DNA from: Chryseobacterium sp. 6424
GTDB lineage: Bacteria > Bacteroidota > Bacteroidia > Flavobacteriales > Weeksellaceae
Assembly (NCBI RefSeq): GCF_003692615.1
Contig: NZ_CP023540.1
Span: forward strand, 2,108,001 to 2,172,000
Reading direction: 5' to 3'
Length of the DNA stretch: 64,000 nucleotides
Shown here: positions 51,311-60,364 of the stretch, one piece after another
How positions within the stretch are numbered: position 1 is the first letter of the stretch
Layout: every line of letters begins with the position of its first letter
Position numbers and translations under genes: made by a program
Notes under the pieces: model-generated
What the model saw: only the letters and a program-made list of their open reading frames with translations
What the model was told of the DNA's origin: nothing
Databases searched by the model: none

Positions 51311-52945
51311 ATGAGATACCTGATACTTTCCTTACTCTCCGCAGTACTACTCAGCATATCGTGGCCCACCTACGGCATCCCGTTTTTCATATTCTTTGCC
51401 CTGGTGCCGCTGCTGATGGCAGAGCATGATATCACAAGATTTTCTGCGATAAAACACAAAGGCTGGGCAGTTTTTGGGCTATCATACCTCACCTTCATGG
51501 TGTGGAATATCGTGACTACTGGCTGGCTTTACGGCTCCAAAAACCCCGATGGCAGCCATTCTCTGGCGGCTGTGGTATTGCCTGTGGTGTTCAATTCGCT
51601 TTTTTATGCATTGGTATTTCAGTTATATCACTGGTATAAAAAAGCGCAGGGGACGTATTTCGGACTGGTATTTTTTGTCGCTGTGTGGATGTGTTGGGAA
51701 AAATTTCATCTCAGTTGGGAACTTACGTGGCCGTGGCTGAATTTAGGAAACGTTTTTGCGGATTATCCGAAACTGATACAGTGGTACGATACCTTAGGCG
51801 CTACCGGTGGTTCCTTCTGGATCTTGCTGGTGAATGTCTATATATTTTACACACTGAGGATCTGGCAGGCCGCACGCAAAAGAAAAGCCTTGGTCATCAA
51901 TGTAAGCATCATTGTCGTGGCAGTGGCGCTTCCGATGCTGATTTCTTTAATGAAATATGAAAACTTTAAACTTCAACCTTCAGGCAGTGTAAACGTACTG
52001 ATGCTACAGCCTGAACTTGACCCTTATACCGAAAAATACTCGAAAGACAGCCTTACCATCTTAAATGAACTGCTGACTTTAGCAGAACAGCATTCCACCG
52101 GGAAAATTGATTATTATCTTGGGCCGGAAACTTCCCTGCCTGGTTATGGCTCCATCTCCGAAGCAGGTTTTGAACAGAGTGTACTGCTGAATTCCGTAAA
52201 GAGCTTCCTTACCCGACACCCAGGCGCTGTTTTTGCCACAGGTATTTCCTCGCATCGTTATTATCGGGAAGATGACATAAAACCCGACGCTGCCTATCAA
52301 CTCTCCGACGGTAGTTTTGTAGAAAGTTACAACGCTGCCGTACAGTTAATCCCGGGACAGAAAACCGAAGTTTATCACAAAGGGAAACTCGTTCCTGGCG
52401 TAGAGATCTTCCCATACATTAGCGTCCTTAAACCTGTTTTAGGCAATGCGATGATCGATCTGGGCGGGACAGTAGCTTCATTGGGGATGGATACGGAGCG
52501 TAAAACATTCGATAATCCTTATAATAAAGGAAAACTGGCACCTGTGATCTGCTATGAAAGCATCTATGGTGAATTCGTGACCGAATATGTGCAAAAAGGC
52601 GCTAATTTCCTTGCCATTATGACCAACGATTCTTGGTGGGGGGTTACACAGGGGCATAAACAACTGATGGCTTACGCCAAACTGCGGGCTATAGAAAACC
52701 GCCGCGAAATTGCAAGATCCGCAAACAGCGGGATTTCCGCACATATTGACGCACGTGGTGAAGTGCAGGCCGATACTTTCTATGGTGATAAAACCGCACT
52801 GTTCGCAAAGGTCAACCTGTACGAGCACACTACTTTTTACACCCGAAGCGGTGACCTGCTTTCACGCCTGATGGTATTCGTTTTGGGATTCCTTGTTTTT
52901 TATACATTGATAAAGAAATTCCAGAACCGGAAGAGAGACGCCTGA
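51311..52945 (+). CDS. lnt: Apolipoprotein N-acyltransferase
   Basis: Adds the third acyl chain to lipoproteins at the outer face of the inner membrane. The N-terminal 200 residues contain six or more membrane segments; the nitrilase domain follows with the catalytic Glu in YLGPETSLPGYG, Lys in VYHKGKLVPGVEIFP and Cys in APVICYESIYGEF. One membrane segment closes the protein near residue 515. Length 544. It is the last gene of the yicC run and convergent with the helicase gene. Confidence 0.93.
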   Translation: MRYLILSLLSAVLLSISWPTYGIPFFIFFALVPLLMAEHDITRFSAIKHKGWAVFGLSYLTFMVWNIVTTGWLYGSKNPDGSHSLAAVVLPVVFNSLFYALVFQLYHWYKKAQGTYFGLVFFVAVWMCWEKFHLSWELTWPWLNLGNVFADYPKLIQWYDTLGATGGSFWILLVNVYIFYTLRIWQAARKRKALVINVSIIVVAVALPMLISLMKYENFKLQPSGSVNVLMLQPELDPYTEKYSKDSLTILNELLTLAEQHSTGKIDYYLGPETSLPGYGSISEAGFEQSVLLNSVKSFLTRHPGAVFATGISSHRYYREDDIKPDAAYQLSDGSFVESYNAAVQLIPGQKTEVYHKGKLVPGVEIFPYISVLKPVLGNAMIDLGGTVASLGMDTERKTFDNPYNKGKLAPVICYESIYGEFVTEYVQKGANFLAIMTNDSWWGVTQGHKQLMAYAKLRAIENRREIARSANSGISAHIDARGEVQADTFYGDKTALFAKVNLYEHTTFYTRSGDLLSRLMVFVLGFLVFYTLIKKFQNRKRDA

Positions 52946-52951
52946 TGGCAT

Positions 52952-55090
52952 CTAAGACGCTGCGTCGTTTTTATTCTTTTTATATGTAAAATGATTCAGT
53001 AAAATCCTGATGTCATAATATTCAAAGGTGGGGGGAAGCGCCTGTTTCCAGTCCGTTAATGTTTCGTGACCGTCGTTTTTCCTGAATTCCTTTTCAAAGG
53101 TTCTAATCTTTTCTTTATCAAAGATCCGTGACAAATCCAGCAAACCTTGCTCGGCAAATTTAGCCAGATGACCGAAAATAGTTTCGGGTACCAAACCACG
53201 TTCGCGCGCAATTTCAGGGATTGTCTTTCCTTCTTCAAATAACTGAAAAGTGAGGATATGCGAGGGGACTTTGGCTATTTTAGCGCTTACCTGCACATCA
53301 TTCTCCTTATCGAATAGGGGCGTTTCCAGCAAGCGTATCGTTTTAAGGTCATTCAGATAATCCTGAAGGTCACCTAAAAATACCCGATAATCTTCATTGT
53401 ACTGTTTAAGCCCTTTCACACCTTTTGTTTCGGCGTAAAAATCCTTCAGCGGCTGGAAAACTTTGGTATTTATTTCAGAAAAGAAAAAATTAACGGCGCC
53501 TTTGGCTTTCTGTTCAATCTCTTCCCAAGTATCTGTCCCTTGGATGAATTTCTGTGTTTTCTGGCGGATGATCTTCCCGAACTTATCATATACTTTGGCA
53601 TAGCTGCTTGCCTGTACTTTTACTGCCTGATACAGGAAATCGGCCTTGTCCTTATCAACCAGTTTCGCGTTTTTGGCGGTGCGGTACCATGTTTCGACCG
53701 CATGTTCTATCCAAAGACAATTCAGTCGGCTAATGATTTTATGAATGGAATAATCGTATTTTTCGGCATTCAAAATATCCTCAATACGCTCATTAGCATG
53801 GGTTTCTTCTTGAAATTTTGAGACGCGGTGGTCGGCATAGATGACTTCAGGTGTGATCTTGGATTTCAGCACGATTCCCTCTAAAGTCCGGCAGCGCGAA
53901 AGTGCCACATATACCTGCCCGGACGCGAATGATTTCCCGGCGTCGATGATGAGCCTGTCAAAGGTAAGTCCCTGCGATTTATGGATGGTGACAGCCCATG
54001 CGAGCCTGACCGGATATTGGTTAAAGCTGCCCAATACCTCTTCCTGTATGCTTTTATCTTCATCCAGTGAGTAGCGTTTCTGCTCCCAGGTTTCCTTTTT
54101 TAGTTTATAAACCTCATCATCACCGTCAATAAGCACATTGATCTCATTTTCGGCTAACGAAACCACTTCTGCCAGCTTACCATTAAAGTATTTTTTGTCT
54201 CCGCTCGCATCATTCCGTATGAACATGATCTGCGCGCCTACTTTCAGTTCGAGGACCTCCTCATTAGGAAACTGGTTTTCATTAAAGCTGCCGATGATGT
54301 CTGCCTGATAGAAATGTGATTTACCGGGCAGATCTTTCAGTTTTTTCTGATTGATTTCATCCGCCATGCGGTTATGTGACGTCAGGTAAACATAGGCTTC
54401 GTCTTTCGGTTCGAAATCTGGCAGGTATCTTTCGTTCAGCGCATCGAAATCAATATCGTTTATTTCACCGTCCCGGATGTCATTGAGTATTTCAAGGAAT
54501 TTCTCATCTTTTTGGCGATAAACGGTCGTAAGTTCGAGGGTAATCAGCGGGATTTCCTTCAACGCGTGACTGTCGAAGAAGAATGGTGACGCGTAATACT
54601 GTTTCAGTACATGTTCGTCACGCACTACCGGTGGTAACTGATAAAGATCGCCAATCAAAAGAAGTTGCACCCCACCGAACCGCTGCTGGTTCCGGCGTAC
54701 ATGCCGCAATGAAAAATCCATCATATCCAGCACATCGGCACGCAGCATCGATACTTCATCAATAATAATGATTTCTATTTCGCGCAGGAGTTTTAATTTG
54801 TCTTTCCGGTATTTGAAATGCGGCATCAAATCCGCAATATTATTGGCAATATTGCTGTCGATACGGTCGGTAGTGGGTAAAAAAGTACGCAATGGCAACC
54901 CGAACATGGAGTGTATGGTGACGCCACCAGCATTGATGGCCGCGATCCCGGTTGGTGCGACTACGATGTGTTTTTTCTGTGTGCGCCGTACAAATTCATT
55001 CAGGAAGGTGGTTTTACCCGTACCTGCTTTCCCGGTAAGAAATATGCTGCGGCTGGTATGTTCGGCTAAATGGAAAAGCGATTCATTCAT
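52952..55090 (-). CDS. PIF1-type helicase with C-terminal helix-turn-helix domain
   Basis: A 712-residue superfamily 1 helicase. From the ATG at 55090 the protein begins with an AAA/PIF1-like domain: Walker A FLTGKAGTGKTTFLNEF near residue 19, Walker B EIIIIDEVSMLRADVLDMM, and the later UvrD-like motif VTIHKSQGLTFDRLIIDAG with YVALSRCRTLEGIV. The C-terminal region contains an HTH_40-type motif (TFQLFEEGKTIPEIARERGL). PIF1-like helicases act on stalled forks and G-quadruplexes in other systems; the role here is not known. An earlier TTG at 55120 adds ten residues and is less likely. Confidence 0.88.
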   Translation of the reverse strand: MNESLFHLAEHTSRSIFLTGKAGTGKTTFLNEFVRRTQKKHIVVAPTGIAAINAGGVTIHSMFGLPLRTFLPTTDRIDSNIANNIADLMPHFKYRKDKLKLLREIEIIIIDEVSMLRADVLDMMDFSLRHVRRNQQRFGGVQLLLIGDLYQLPPVVRDEHVLKQYYASPFFFDSHALKEIPLITLELTTVYRQKDEKFLEILNDIRDGEINDIDFDALNERYLPDFEPKDEAYVYLTSHNRMADEINQKKLKDLPGKSHFYQADIIGSFNENQFPNEEVLELKVGAQIMFIRNDASGDKKYFNGKLAEVVSLAENEINVLIDGDDEVYKLKKETWEQKRYSLDEDKSIQEEVLGSFNQYPVRLAWAVTIHKSQGLTFDRLIIDAGKSFASGQVYVALSRCRTLEGIVLKSKITPEVIYADHRVSKFQEETHANERIEDILNAEKYDYSIHKIISRLNCLWIEHAVETWYRTAKNAKLVDKDKADFLYQAVKVQASSYAKVYDKFGKIIRQKTQKFIQGTDTWEEIEQKAKGAVNFFFSEINTKVFQPLKDFYAETKGVKGLKQYNEDYRVFLGDLQDYLNDLKTIRLLETPLFDKENDVQVSAKIAKVPSHILTFQLFEEGKTIPEIARERGLVPETIFGHLAKFAEQGLLDLSRIFDKEKIRTFEKEFRKNDGHETLTDWKQALPPTFEYYDIRILLNHFTYKKNKNDAAS

Positions 55091-55196
55091 CGCCTCAAAT
55101 TTAAAGAAAATAGACTGCAAAAAAGAAAGTTTGAGCCTCGCCCGGAAATTTATAATGATACATCCCGCACAACGTCACAATAAAACAGCGGTTAAT

Positions 55197-55228
55197 TTGT
55201 GATTATAGGTTGAAAGGCAATATTTTTG
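55197..55228 (+). promoter_or_regulatory. Promoter of the small lipoprotein gene
   Basis: TTG at 55197-55199, 21 bases, then TATTTTTG at 55221-55228, 20 bases before the ATG at 55249. Confidence 0.6.
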
Positions 55229-55248
55229 CATCATCTGAAAAAAACCTC

Positions 55249-55713
55249 ATGAAATACTACCTCATCCTTGCCGCCACAATTCTCACCCTGGCTGCCTGTG
55301 CAACAAAACAGGCATCAGAAACTGAAAATCTACCGGAAGATATTTCGCTGAAACCTGAAAACAATCTCGCTCAACAGCAAGACCGCGAAATGCTGTCTGC
55401 GATGATGAAGGATATCGAAGCCCAGATTGCCCGTGTTACCTGTACCGACGCATCGAAGTGGAAGTTTGCCCCCATCGGTGCAAAAGCTTGTGGTGGACCG
55501 AGTGCTTATATCGCCTATCCCACTGAACTTGAAGATGAGCTGCTGCCCAGGATTGAAACTTATACCCAAATGCAGCGTGCGTTTAATATGAAATACCAGT
55601 TAATGTCTGACTGTAGAATGGTGCTGCCACCTTCGGGCATTACATGCGAAAATGGCAAAGCTGTGCTGGCAGAAGGGCTTTCTGCAGATGTACAGCGGAT
55701 AGATGCATTGTAA
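55249..55713 (+). CDS. Lipoprotein of unknown function
   Basis: A 154-residue protein with a signal peptide (MKYYLILAATILTLAAC) ending in a lipobox at Cys 17. The mature part has a conserved-looking ARVTCTDASKWKFAPIGAKA, GGPSAYIAYPTE and a Cys-containing MSDCRMVLPPSGITCENGK, with no recognised domain. The cysteines may form disulfides. Its stop directly abuts the stop of the convergent gamma carbonic anhydrase-like gene. Confidence 0.75.
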   Translation: MKYYLILAATILTLAACATKQASETENLPEDISLKPENNLAQQQDREMLSAMMKDIEAQIARVTCTDASKWKFAPIGAKACGGPSAYIAYPTELEDELLPRIETYTQMQRAFNMKYQLMSDCRMVLPPSGITCENGKAVLAEGLSADVQRIDAL

Positions 55714-56229
55714 CTAGTCTTTATACCAAGCAGCGTACTTCACGTAATTGTTGGCGATGCGTTCTACTTCGCCTTCCAGCAGTTCAGAGGAGATGTCTTT
55801 GATTTTTCGGGCAGGGATCCCTCCCCACACTTCGCCAGACTTAATGTGCGTGCCCTGCGTTACTACCGAACCTGCGCCTATAATGGAATTGCTTTCTATG
55901 GTGCAATCGTCCATCACAATCGCGCCCATACCGATTAGTACATTATCTTTGATGGTGCAGCCATGCACAATGGCATTATGCCCAATTGATACATTATTGC
56001 CAATCTGAAGCGGAAACTTCTCGTATGTGCAATGCAGCATCGCGTTATCCTGTACATTTACTTTGTTGCCCATCTTTATAAAATGCACATCACCCCGAAT
56101 GACCGCGTTGTACCAAACACTGCAATCGTTGCCCATGGTTACATCGCCAATAACTGTCGCTGTCTCTGCAAGAAAAGTATTGCTGCCAAAAGCAGGTTGT
56201 TTACCTAAAAGTTCTTTGATTAAAGCCAT
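55714..56229 (-). CDS. Gamma carbonic anhydrase-family protein (left-handed beta-helix)
   Basis: A 171-residue hexapeptide-repeat protein with three metal-ligand His in the right places (NAMLHCTY, GHNAIVHG) and an end segment WGGIPARKIKDISSE. The family includes Cam-type gamma carbonic anhydrases and PaaY/CaiE-type proteins. It could hydrate CO2, or, as PaaY does, act on a thioester; sequence alone does not decide. It is not next to the paa genes here. Confidence 0.88.
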   Translation of the reverse strand: MALIKELLGKQPAFGSNTFLAETATVIGDVTMGNDCSVWYNAVIRGDVHFIKMGNKVNVQDNAMLHCTYEKFPLQIGNNVSIGHNAIVHGCTIKDNVLIGMGAIVMDDCTIESNSIIGAGSVVTQGTHIKSGEVWGGIPARKIKDISSELLEGEVERIANNYVKYAAWYKD

Positions 56230-56313
56230 AATGCTGTAATTTTAAATTTTTAATATCGCCGGATTATTGAAAATGACAATAACAGAAATATAATTTTGTG
56301 GTCCTGAAAGCCG

Positions 56314-56343
56314 GTTTATAATGCGTATTTTTGCAGTTCAAAT
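56314..56343 (+). promoter_or_regulatory. Promoter of the nfu gene
   Basis: CTG at 56314, 19 bases, then TATTTTTG at 56336-56343, 13 bases before the ATG. A second TAnnTTTG match (TAATTTTG, 56291-56298) lies upstream. Confidence 0.5.
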
Positions 56344-56356
56344 TTAATCAAATAAA

Positions 56357-57235
56357 ATGAGACAAATCCTTATAGAACCTACTGAAAACCCGAAAGTACT
56401 AAAGTTCGTGGCAGATTATACGCTCATCCCCGGATCCCTTGAACTAGACCGTACTTCTGATATTACTGAAATACCGCTGGCACAGGAGCTTTTCAACTAT
56501 CCCTTCGTGGAGCGTATTTTCATCACGGCAAATTTCATTGCCGTAGCCAAGCAAGACACCGTAGAATGGGAACATGTGACAGAAAGCCTGAAAAATGTGA
56601 TTGAAGACGAGTTACTCGCCAATCCGCGCATTTATCGTCAGAAAAGAAAGGAAATGTACCAGATTTACTCGGAAATGACACCGAACCCAATGGTGATGAA
56701 GTTCGTATCAAGCCGTTTACTGATGGATGGTTTTGTAGAGGTGAAATCGCGTGAAAATGCTACGCAAGTACCGCTTGCCGCTGCCATTTTTAAAGAATTC
56801 AGTTTTGCCAAAGAAGTATTTATCTCAGATAATTTTGTGGCTGTTACCAAAGATGTTTCCGTTGAATGGCATGAAGTGATGGTGGCTGTAAGGGCGTTTA
56901 TCGCGGATTATTTACAGAACAGCGGAGTAATTTCAAACCTTGAACCTCAGAAACACGAAAGTCCGGTTGAGAACATCATCAACCGTGATTATACGGAAAC
57001 CGAACAGAAAATCTCTGACATCCTGAATGAGTATGTAGCACCAGCCGTAGAAGGTGATGGCGGTAAAATTTCGTTGATTGAGTATGATGAAACCACCAAA
57101 ACAGCCAAAATGTTGCTTCAGGGCGCGTGTTCTGGTTGCCCTAGTTCCACCGCCACACTGAAAGGTGGCATAGAAAACATCCTGAAACAGTTTGTACCGG
57201 AACTGGTAGAAAAAGTAGAAGCAGTTAACGGATAA
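56357..57235 (+). CDS. NFU-type iron-sulfur cluster carrier with duplicated N-terminal domain
   Basis: A 292-residue protein. It has two Nfu N-terminal domains (about 1-85 and 95-190; compare FVADYTLIPGSLELDR with FVSSRLLMDGFVEVKS), then a NifU C-terminal domain (about 215-292) carrying the cluster motif GACSGCPSSTATLKGG, whose two Cys bind the iron-sulfur cluster. It probably carries assembled clusters to target enzymes, such as quinolinate synthase, HemW or ferrochelatase-like proteins. hemH follows 44 bases later. Confidence 0.92.
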   Translation: MRQILIEPTENPKVLKFVADYTLIPGSLELDRTSDITEIPLAQELFNYPFVERIFITANFIAVAKQDTVEWEHVTESLKNVIEDELLANPRIYRQKRKEMYQIYSEMTPNPMVMKFVSSRLLMDGFVEVKSRENATQVPLAAAIFKEFSFAKEVFISDNFVAVTKDVSVEWHEVMVAVRAFIADYLQNSGVISNLEPQKHESPVENIINRDYTETEQKISDILNEYVAPAVEGDGGKISLIEYDETTKTAKMLLQGACSGCPSSTATLKGGIENILKQFVPELVEKVEAVNG

Positions 57236-57279
57236 AACAGAATTACGCACAGCAACAGCGACACCTTACTGATCTTATT

Positions 57280-58308
57280 ATGGGTAAAAAAGGAATATTA
57301 TTGGTAAATCTCGGCTCCCCGCGGTCTACCAGCGTGGAAGACGTTAAAGAATATCTGGATGAATTTTTAATGGACGAAAAAGTGATCGACTACCGTTGGT
57401 TTTTCCGTTCATTATTGGTAAGAGGCATCATCCTGCGGACACGCCCGCCAAAATCTGCAGCGGCCTACAAAACAGTCTGGACGAATGAGGGTTCGCCGCT
57501 GATCGTTATTACCAAAAAAATACAGCAGAAGCTACAGAAACTGGTAGAAGTCCCTATAGAAATCGGGATGCGCTATGCCGAACCCAGTATTGAAACCGGT
57601 ATCCGGAAACTTACCGACCAGGGAGTCACCGAAATTGTACTGTTCCCTCTTTACCCGCAATATGCGATGAGTACGACGGAAACCGTAGTGGACAAGGCGG
57701 AGGAAGTCCGTAAGAAATCCTTCCCGGGTATTAAAATCAGCTACGTACAGCCTTTCTATAACCGCGAAATCTATATAGATTGCCTTGCGGAGAGCATCCG
57801 AGAGAAGTTGCCGGAGAATTTCGATGCGCTGCAGTTTTCTTATCATGGCGTGCCCGAACGGCATATCTACAAAACAGACCCTACCAAAACCTGCAACCTC
57901 AACGACTGCTGTACACGCGAGGATAACCCGAGCCACCAGTTCTGCTACCGCCACCAATGCTTTAAAACCACCGAAACGGTTATTGAGAAACTGAACATCC
58001 CGAAAAGCAAAACCGTGGTCTCCTTCCAGTCGCGCCTTGGCAAAGACAAATGGATTGAGCCTTACACCGATGAAACCCTGGAAAACTTACCAAAAAAAGG
58101 GGTGAAGAACCTGGCCATTGTTTGCCCGGCTTTCGTATCTGACTGTCTGGAAACTTTGGAAGAAATTTCTGTGGAGGGCCGCGAGGAATTTCTGCATGCC
58201 GGTGGAGAAAACTTCCATTACATCCCGTGTCTTAATGATGAAGACCGCTGGATTGAAGTGGTAAAAACCCTGTGCGAGGAGCAACTGGAAACGTTTTATC
58301 TGGTGTAA
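57280..58308 (+). CDS. hemH: Ferrochelatase
   Basis: Inserts ferrous iron into protoporphyrin IX, the last step of heme synthesis. It starts GILLVNLGSPRSTSVEDVKEYL, has the catalytic SYHGVPERHIYKTD with its His near residue 189, and GKDKWIEPYTDE and CPAFVSDCLETLEEI in the second half. A Cys-rich stretch (CNLNDCCTRED, CYRHQCF) near residues 203-227 is a possible metal or cluster site. Length 342. Confidence 0.95.
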   Translation: MGKKGILLVNLGSPRSTSVEDVKEYLDEFLMDEKVIDYRWFFRSLLVRGIILRTRPPKSAAAYKTVWTNEGSPLIVITKKIQQKLQKLVEVPIEIGMRYAEPSIETGIRKLTDQGVTEIVLFPLYPQYAMSTTETVVDKAEEVRKKSFPGIKISYVQPFYNREIYIDCLAESIREKLPENFDALQFSYHGVPERHIYKTDPTKTCNLNDCCTREDNPSHQFCYRHQCFKTTETVIEKLNIPKSKTVVSFQSRLGKDKWIEPYTDETLENLPKKGVKNLAIVCPAFVSDCLETLEEISVEGREEFLHAGGENFHYIPCLNDEDRWIEVVKTLCEEQLETFYLV

Positions 58309-58341
58309 GAAACCCTAATCCTGCACCAAAAACCAAATCCC

Positions 58342-58420
58342 TAGCCCCGATAGCAGCGGCATCCTTTGGTGCCGCGCCAGCGGGACCAAAGATACAGCGG
58401 ATAGCGGGAAGTAGCTTCTG
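58342..58420 (+). repeat. Structured intergenic repeat, copy 2
   Basis: Begins TAGCCCCGATAGCAGCGGCA, continues ATCCTTTGGT, a GC-rich loop, and ACCAAAGAT, then ACAGCGGATAGCGGGA. The inner stem CTTTGGT/ACCAAAG differs from copy 1 at 16498-16591 but keeps pairing, which points to conserved RNA or DNA structure. It occupies the gap between hemH and the convergent T9SS plug gene. Confidence 0.75.
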
Positions 58421-58429
58421 GAAAAAAAA

Positions 58430-59638
58430 TCAGCGCACCGGCGTGCGGAACTCGCCGTACCCTAACAATCCATCGTAATTGCTGCCAAATGGGCGGTAAT
58501 ACAGATATGCCTGATAGAGGTTTTCGGTCTGCCAGAAGTTACCGTTTATTTGCCCGAAATCAAGGGGTTCGCTGGCTTTTTTGGTGGCTAGAATATAGTT
58601 ATAGAAGCCTTGTTTCAGGTAGGTCTTGGCCACGTACATCCCGCGGCTTTCGTCGTACACCATTTTATTTTCGGGTGTCGCGGTAAAATCGTTAAAACTG
58701 CCCATCACGTAAATTTCTTCATCGGTCTCTTTTGATTCTAACGTAAAATGCACCCATGAATAGTCGGCTTCGCGGTCGGCATTACGCTCTATCCCCAAAT
58801 CGTTCCGGCGGAAGTAGAACGCGCTATTCACATCTGGTTGATACTGGTAATTGAGCGGGAAAGCCCATACTGGATGCAGATAAGTATGGTTGATATTGGC
58901 TACAGTTTCGGTACCAGCGACCATATCGAATGCCTGGCTGATGTTTTTGTTATCGAAATAATAAAACTCGTTATTGCCGGGAAATGAAAGGCTCTGCTGT
59001 TGGAAAAGAAGTTTGTTCCCTATGGTCGCACTTGGTTTTTGGTTATAGAGACCCATATGCCAGTTATTGTTCTGGATAAGGTTCAGGCTCACAGAATTTG
59101 TATTCTGCATGAGTGCGGAACTTTGTCCAAGTGCCTGTACTTCTACCCGCTGGTTAATCTGTGGACGGCGCGAATCCTGCGTTCGGGTTACATTTACCCC
59201 TACGATGGCGCCATCTTCCATCATCGCGAAACGCCTTTTAAATAAAGGCCGGTCGGGAGCATCTTTATAGACCACCAGTTCAAAATTGCCTGAGATTTTA
59301 GGCCGAATTTTATCATTCGGAAATACGAGGGTGTAGTGGGTATAGGGTTGTAGTGTATTAAATGAATACTGAATATCATCAATAAGTCCATTGAGACTGC
59401 CCGTGGCATATTCGGTAAAGAAAAGGCCGTCGTCCTGCCAGTTCCTGTCGAGATGTTTTATGGTATAGCGGTACAGCGTGCTGGAGTTGGAGAGATCATC
59501 AAATTTAAGGATCAGCTGCTCGCTGAAACCAATCACCGGTGTTTGATCATTGGTTTGTGGATTGAAGAGCTGTATGCTGCGGATCTCCTGTGCACAAAGG
59601 TAAGTTCCTAAAAATAAAAACAGGGATAAATATTTCAT
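58430..59638 (-). CDS. Type IX secretion system plug protein (DUF5103 family)
   Basis: A 402-residue exported protein (signal peptide MKYLSLFLFLGTYLCAQ). Landmarks are QLFNPQTNDQTPVIGFSEQLIL and the C-terminal YNYILATKKASEPLDFGQIN, then ENLYQAYLYYRPFGSNYDGL, matching the DUF5103 family, whose member Plug closes the SprA translocon in Flavobacterium. It supports an active type IX secretion system in this organism, though the core genes are elsewhere. Confidence 0.87.
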   Translation of the reverse strand: MKYLSLFLFLGTYLCAQEIRSIQLFNPQTNDQTPVIGFSEQLILKFDDLSNSSTLYRYTIKHLDRNWQDDGLFFTEYATGSLNGLIDDIQYSFNTLQPYTHYTLVFPNDKIRPKISGNFELVVYKDAPDRPLFKRRFAMMEDGAIVGVNVTRTQDSRRPQINQRVEVQALGQSSALMQNTNSVSLNLIQNNNWHMGLYNQKPSATIGNKLLFQQQSLSFPGNNEFYYFDNKNISQAFDMVAGTETVANINHTYLHPVWAFPLNYQYQPDVNSAFYFRRNDLGIERNADREADYSWVHFTLESKETDEEIYVMGSFNDFTATPENKMVYDESRGMYVAKTYLKQGFYNYILATKKASEPLDFGQINGNFWQTENLYQAYLYYRPFGSNYDGLLGYGEFRTPVR

Positions 59639-59699
59639 AAGTATAAAGATAACGCATTCCTACCTATTTTGTTGTAAACTGTGCCGCTGGTAAAATTTG

Positions 59700-59707
59700 T
59701 ATTTTTG
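59700..59707 (+). promoter_or_regulatory. -7 box for the MBL hydrolase gene
   Basis: TATTTTTG, an exact TAnnTTTG match 18 bases before the ATG at 59726, in the gap shared with the divergent plug gene. Confidence 0.5.
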
Positions 59708-59725
59708 CGTTTTTAAATCTTTGTT

Positions 59726-60364
59726 ATGTTTCATATACAATCTTTTGCATTCAATCCGTTTTCAGAAAACACGTACCTCCTCTATAATGCGCACAGAAAT
59801 GCTTACCTTATTGATCCCGGCAACTTTTCTGAGGATGAAAATCAAAAAATCGCGCAGTTCATCAGCGATAACAATCTCAGCGTAAAGAAGATCTTGCTTA
59901 CCCACGCCCACATCGACCATGTACTGGGACTGCAATGGGCGTATGACCGCTATAAAGTGCCGGTGCTCTTACATGAGACTGAACAAGAGATACTTGACAG
60001 GAATCCTATGGATGCAAACCGTTTCGGTTTTTTCTTTAAACCGTTTGAAGGCGACATCCAATACCTCTGCGAAGGTGACATACTGAAACTTGATGAGGAT
60101 GTACTGGAGATTAAACATGTACCGGGGCATTCGCCAGGGCATATCGCCTTTTATTGCAATGCACAAGATTTCATTATTTCCGGTGATGTTCTTTTTGAAG
60201 GAAGCATTGGTCGCACAGATTTATATAAAGGTAACCAAGCCGAACTTCTGAACAGCATCCGAACCAAGCTCTTCACCCTGCCAGAAGCAACAAAAGTCTA
60301 CAATGGCCACGGAAATCCTACCACTGTAGACTTTGAGAAGCGGTATAACCCGTTCTTTAAATAA
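59726..60364 (+). CDS. MBL-fold hydrolase, glyoxalase II-like
   Basis: A 212-residue cytoplasmic MBL-fold protein. Zinc residues are visible in THAHIDHVLG near 60, HVPGHSPGHIAFY near 133, the bridging Asp in ISGDVLFEGSIGRTDL and the last His in YNGHGNPTTVDFEKR. It is close to hydroxyacylglutathione hydrolase-like proteins but lacks the C-terminal substrate domain of true GloB, so the thioester or other substrate is uncertain. It abuts the thioredoxin-fold gene tail to tail. Confidence 0.88.
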   Translation: MFHIQSFAFNPFSENTYLLYNAHRNAYLIDPGNFSEDENQKIAQFISDNNLSVKKILLTHAHIDHVLGLQWAYDRYKVPVLLHETEQEILDRNPMDANRFGFFFKPFEGDIQYLCEGDILKLDEDVLEIKHVPGHSPGHIAFYCNAQDFIISGDVLFEGSIGRTDLYKGNQAELLNSIRTKLFTLPEATKVYNGHGNPTTVDFEKRYNPFFK

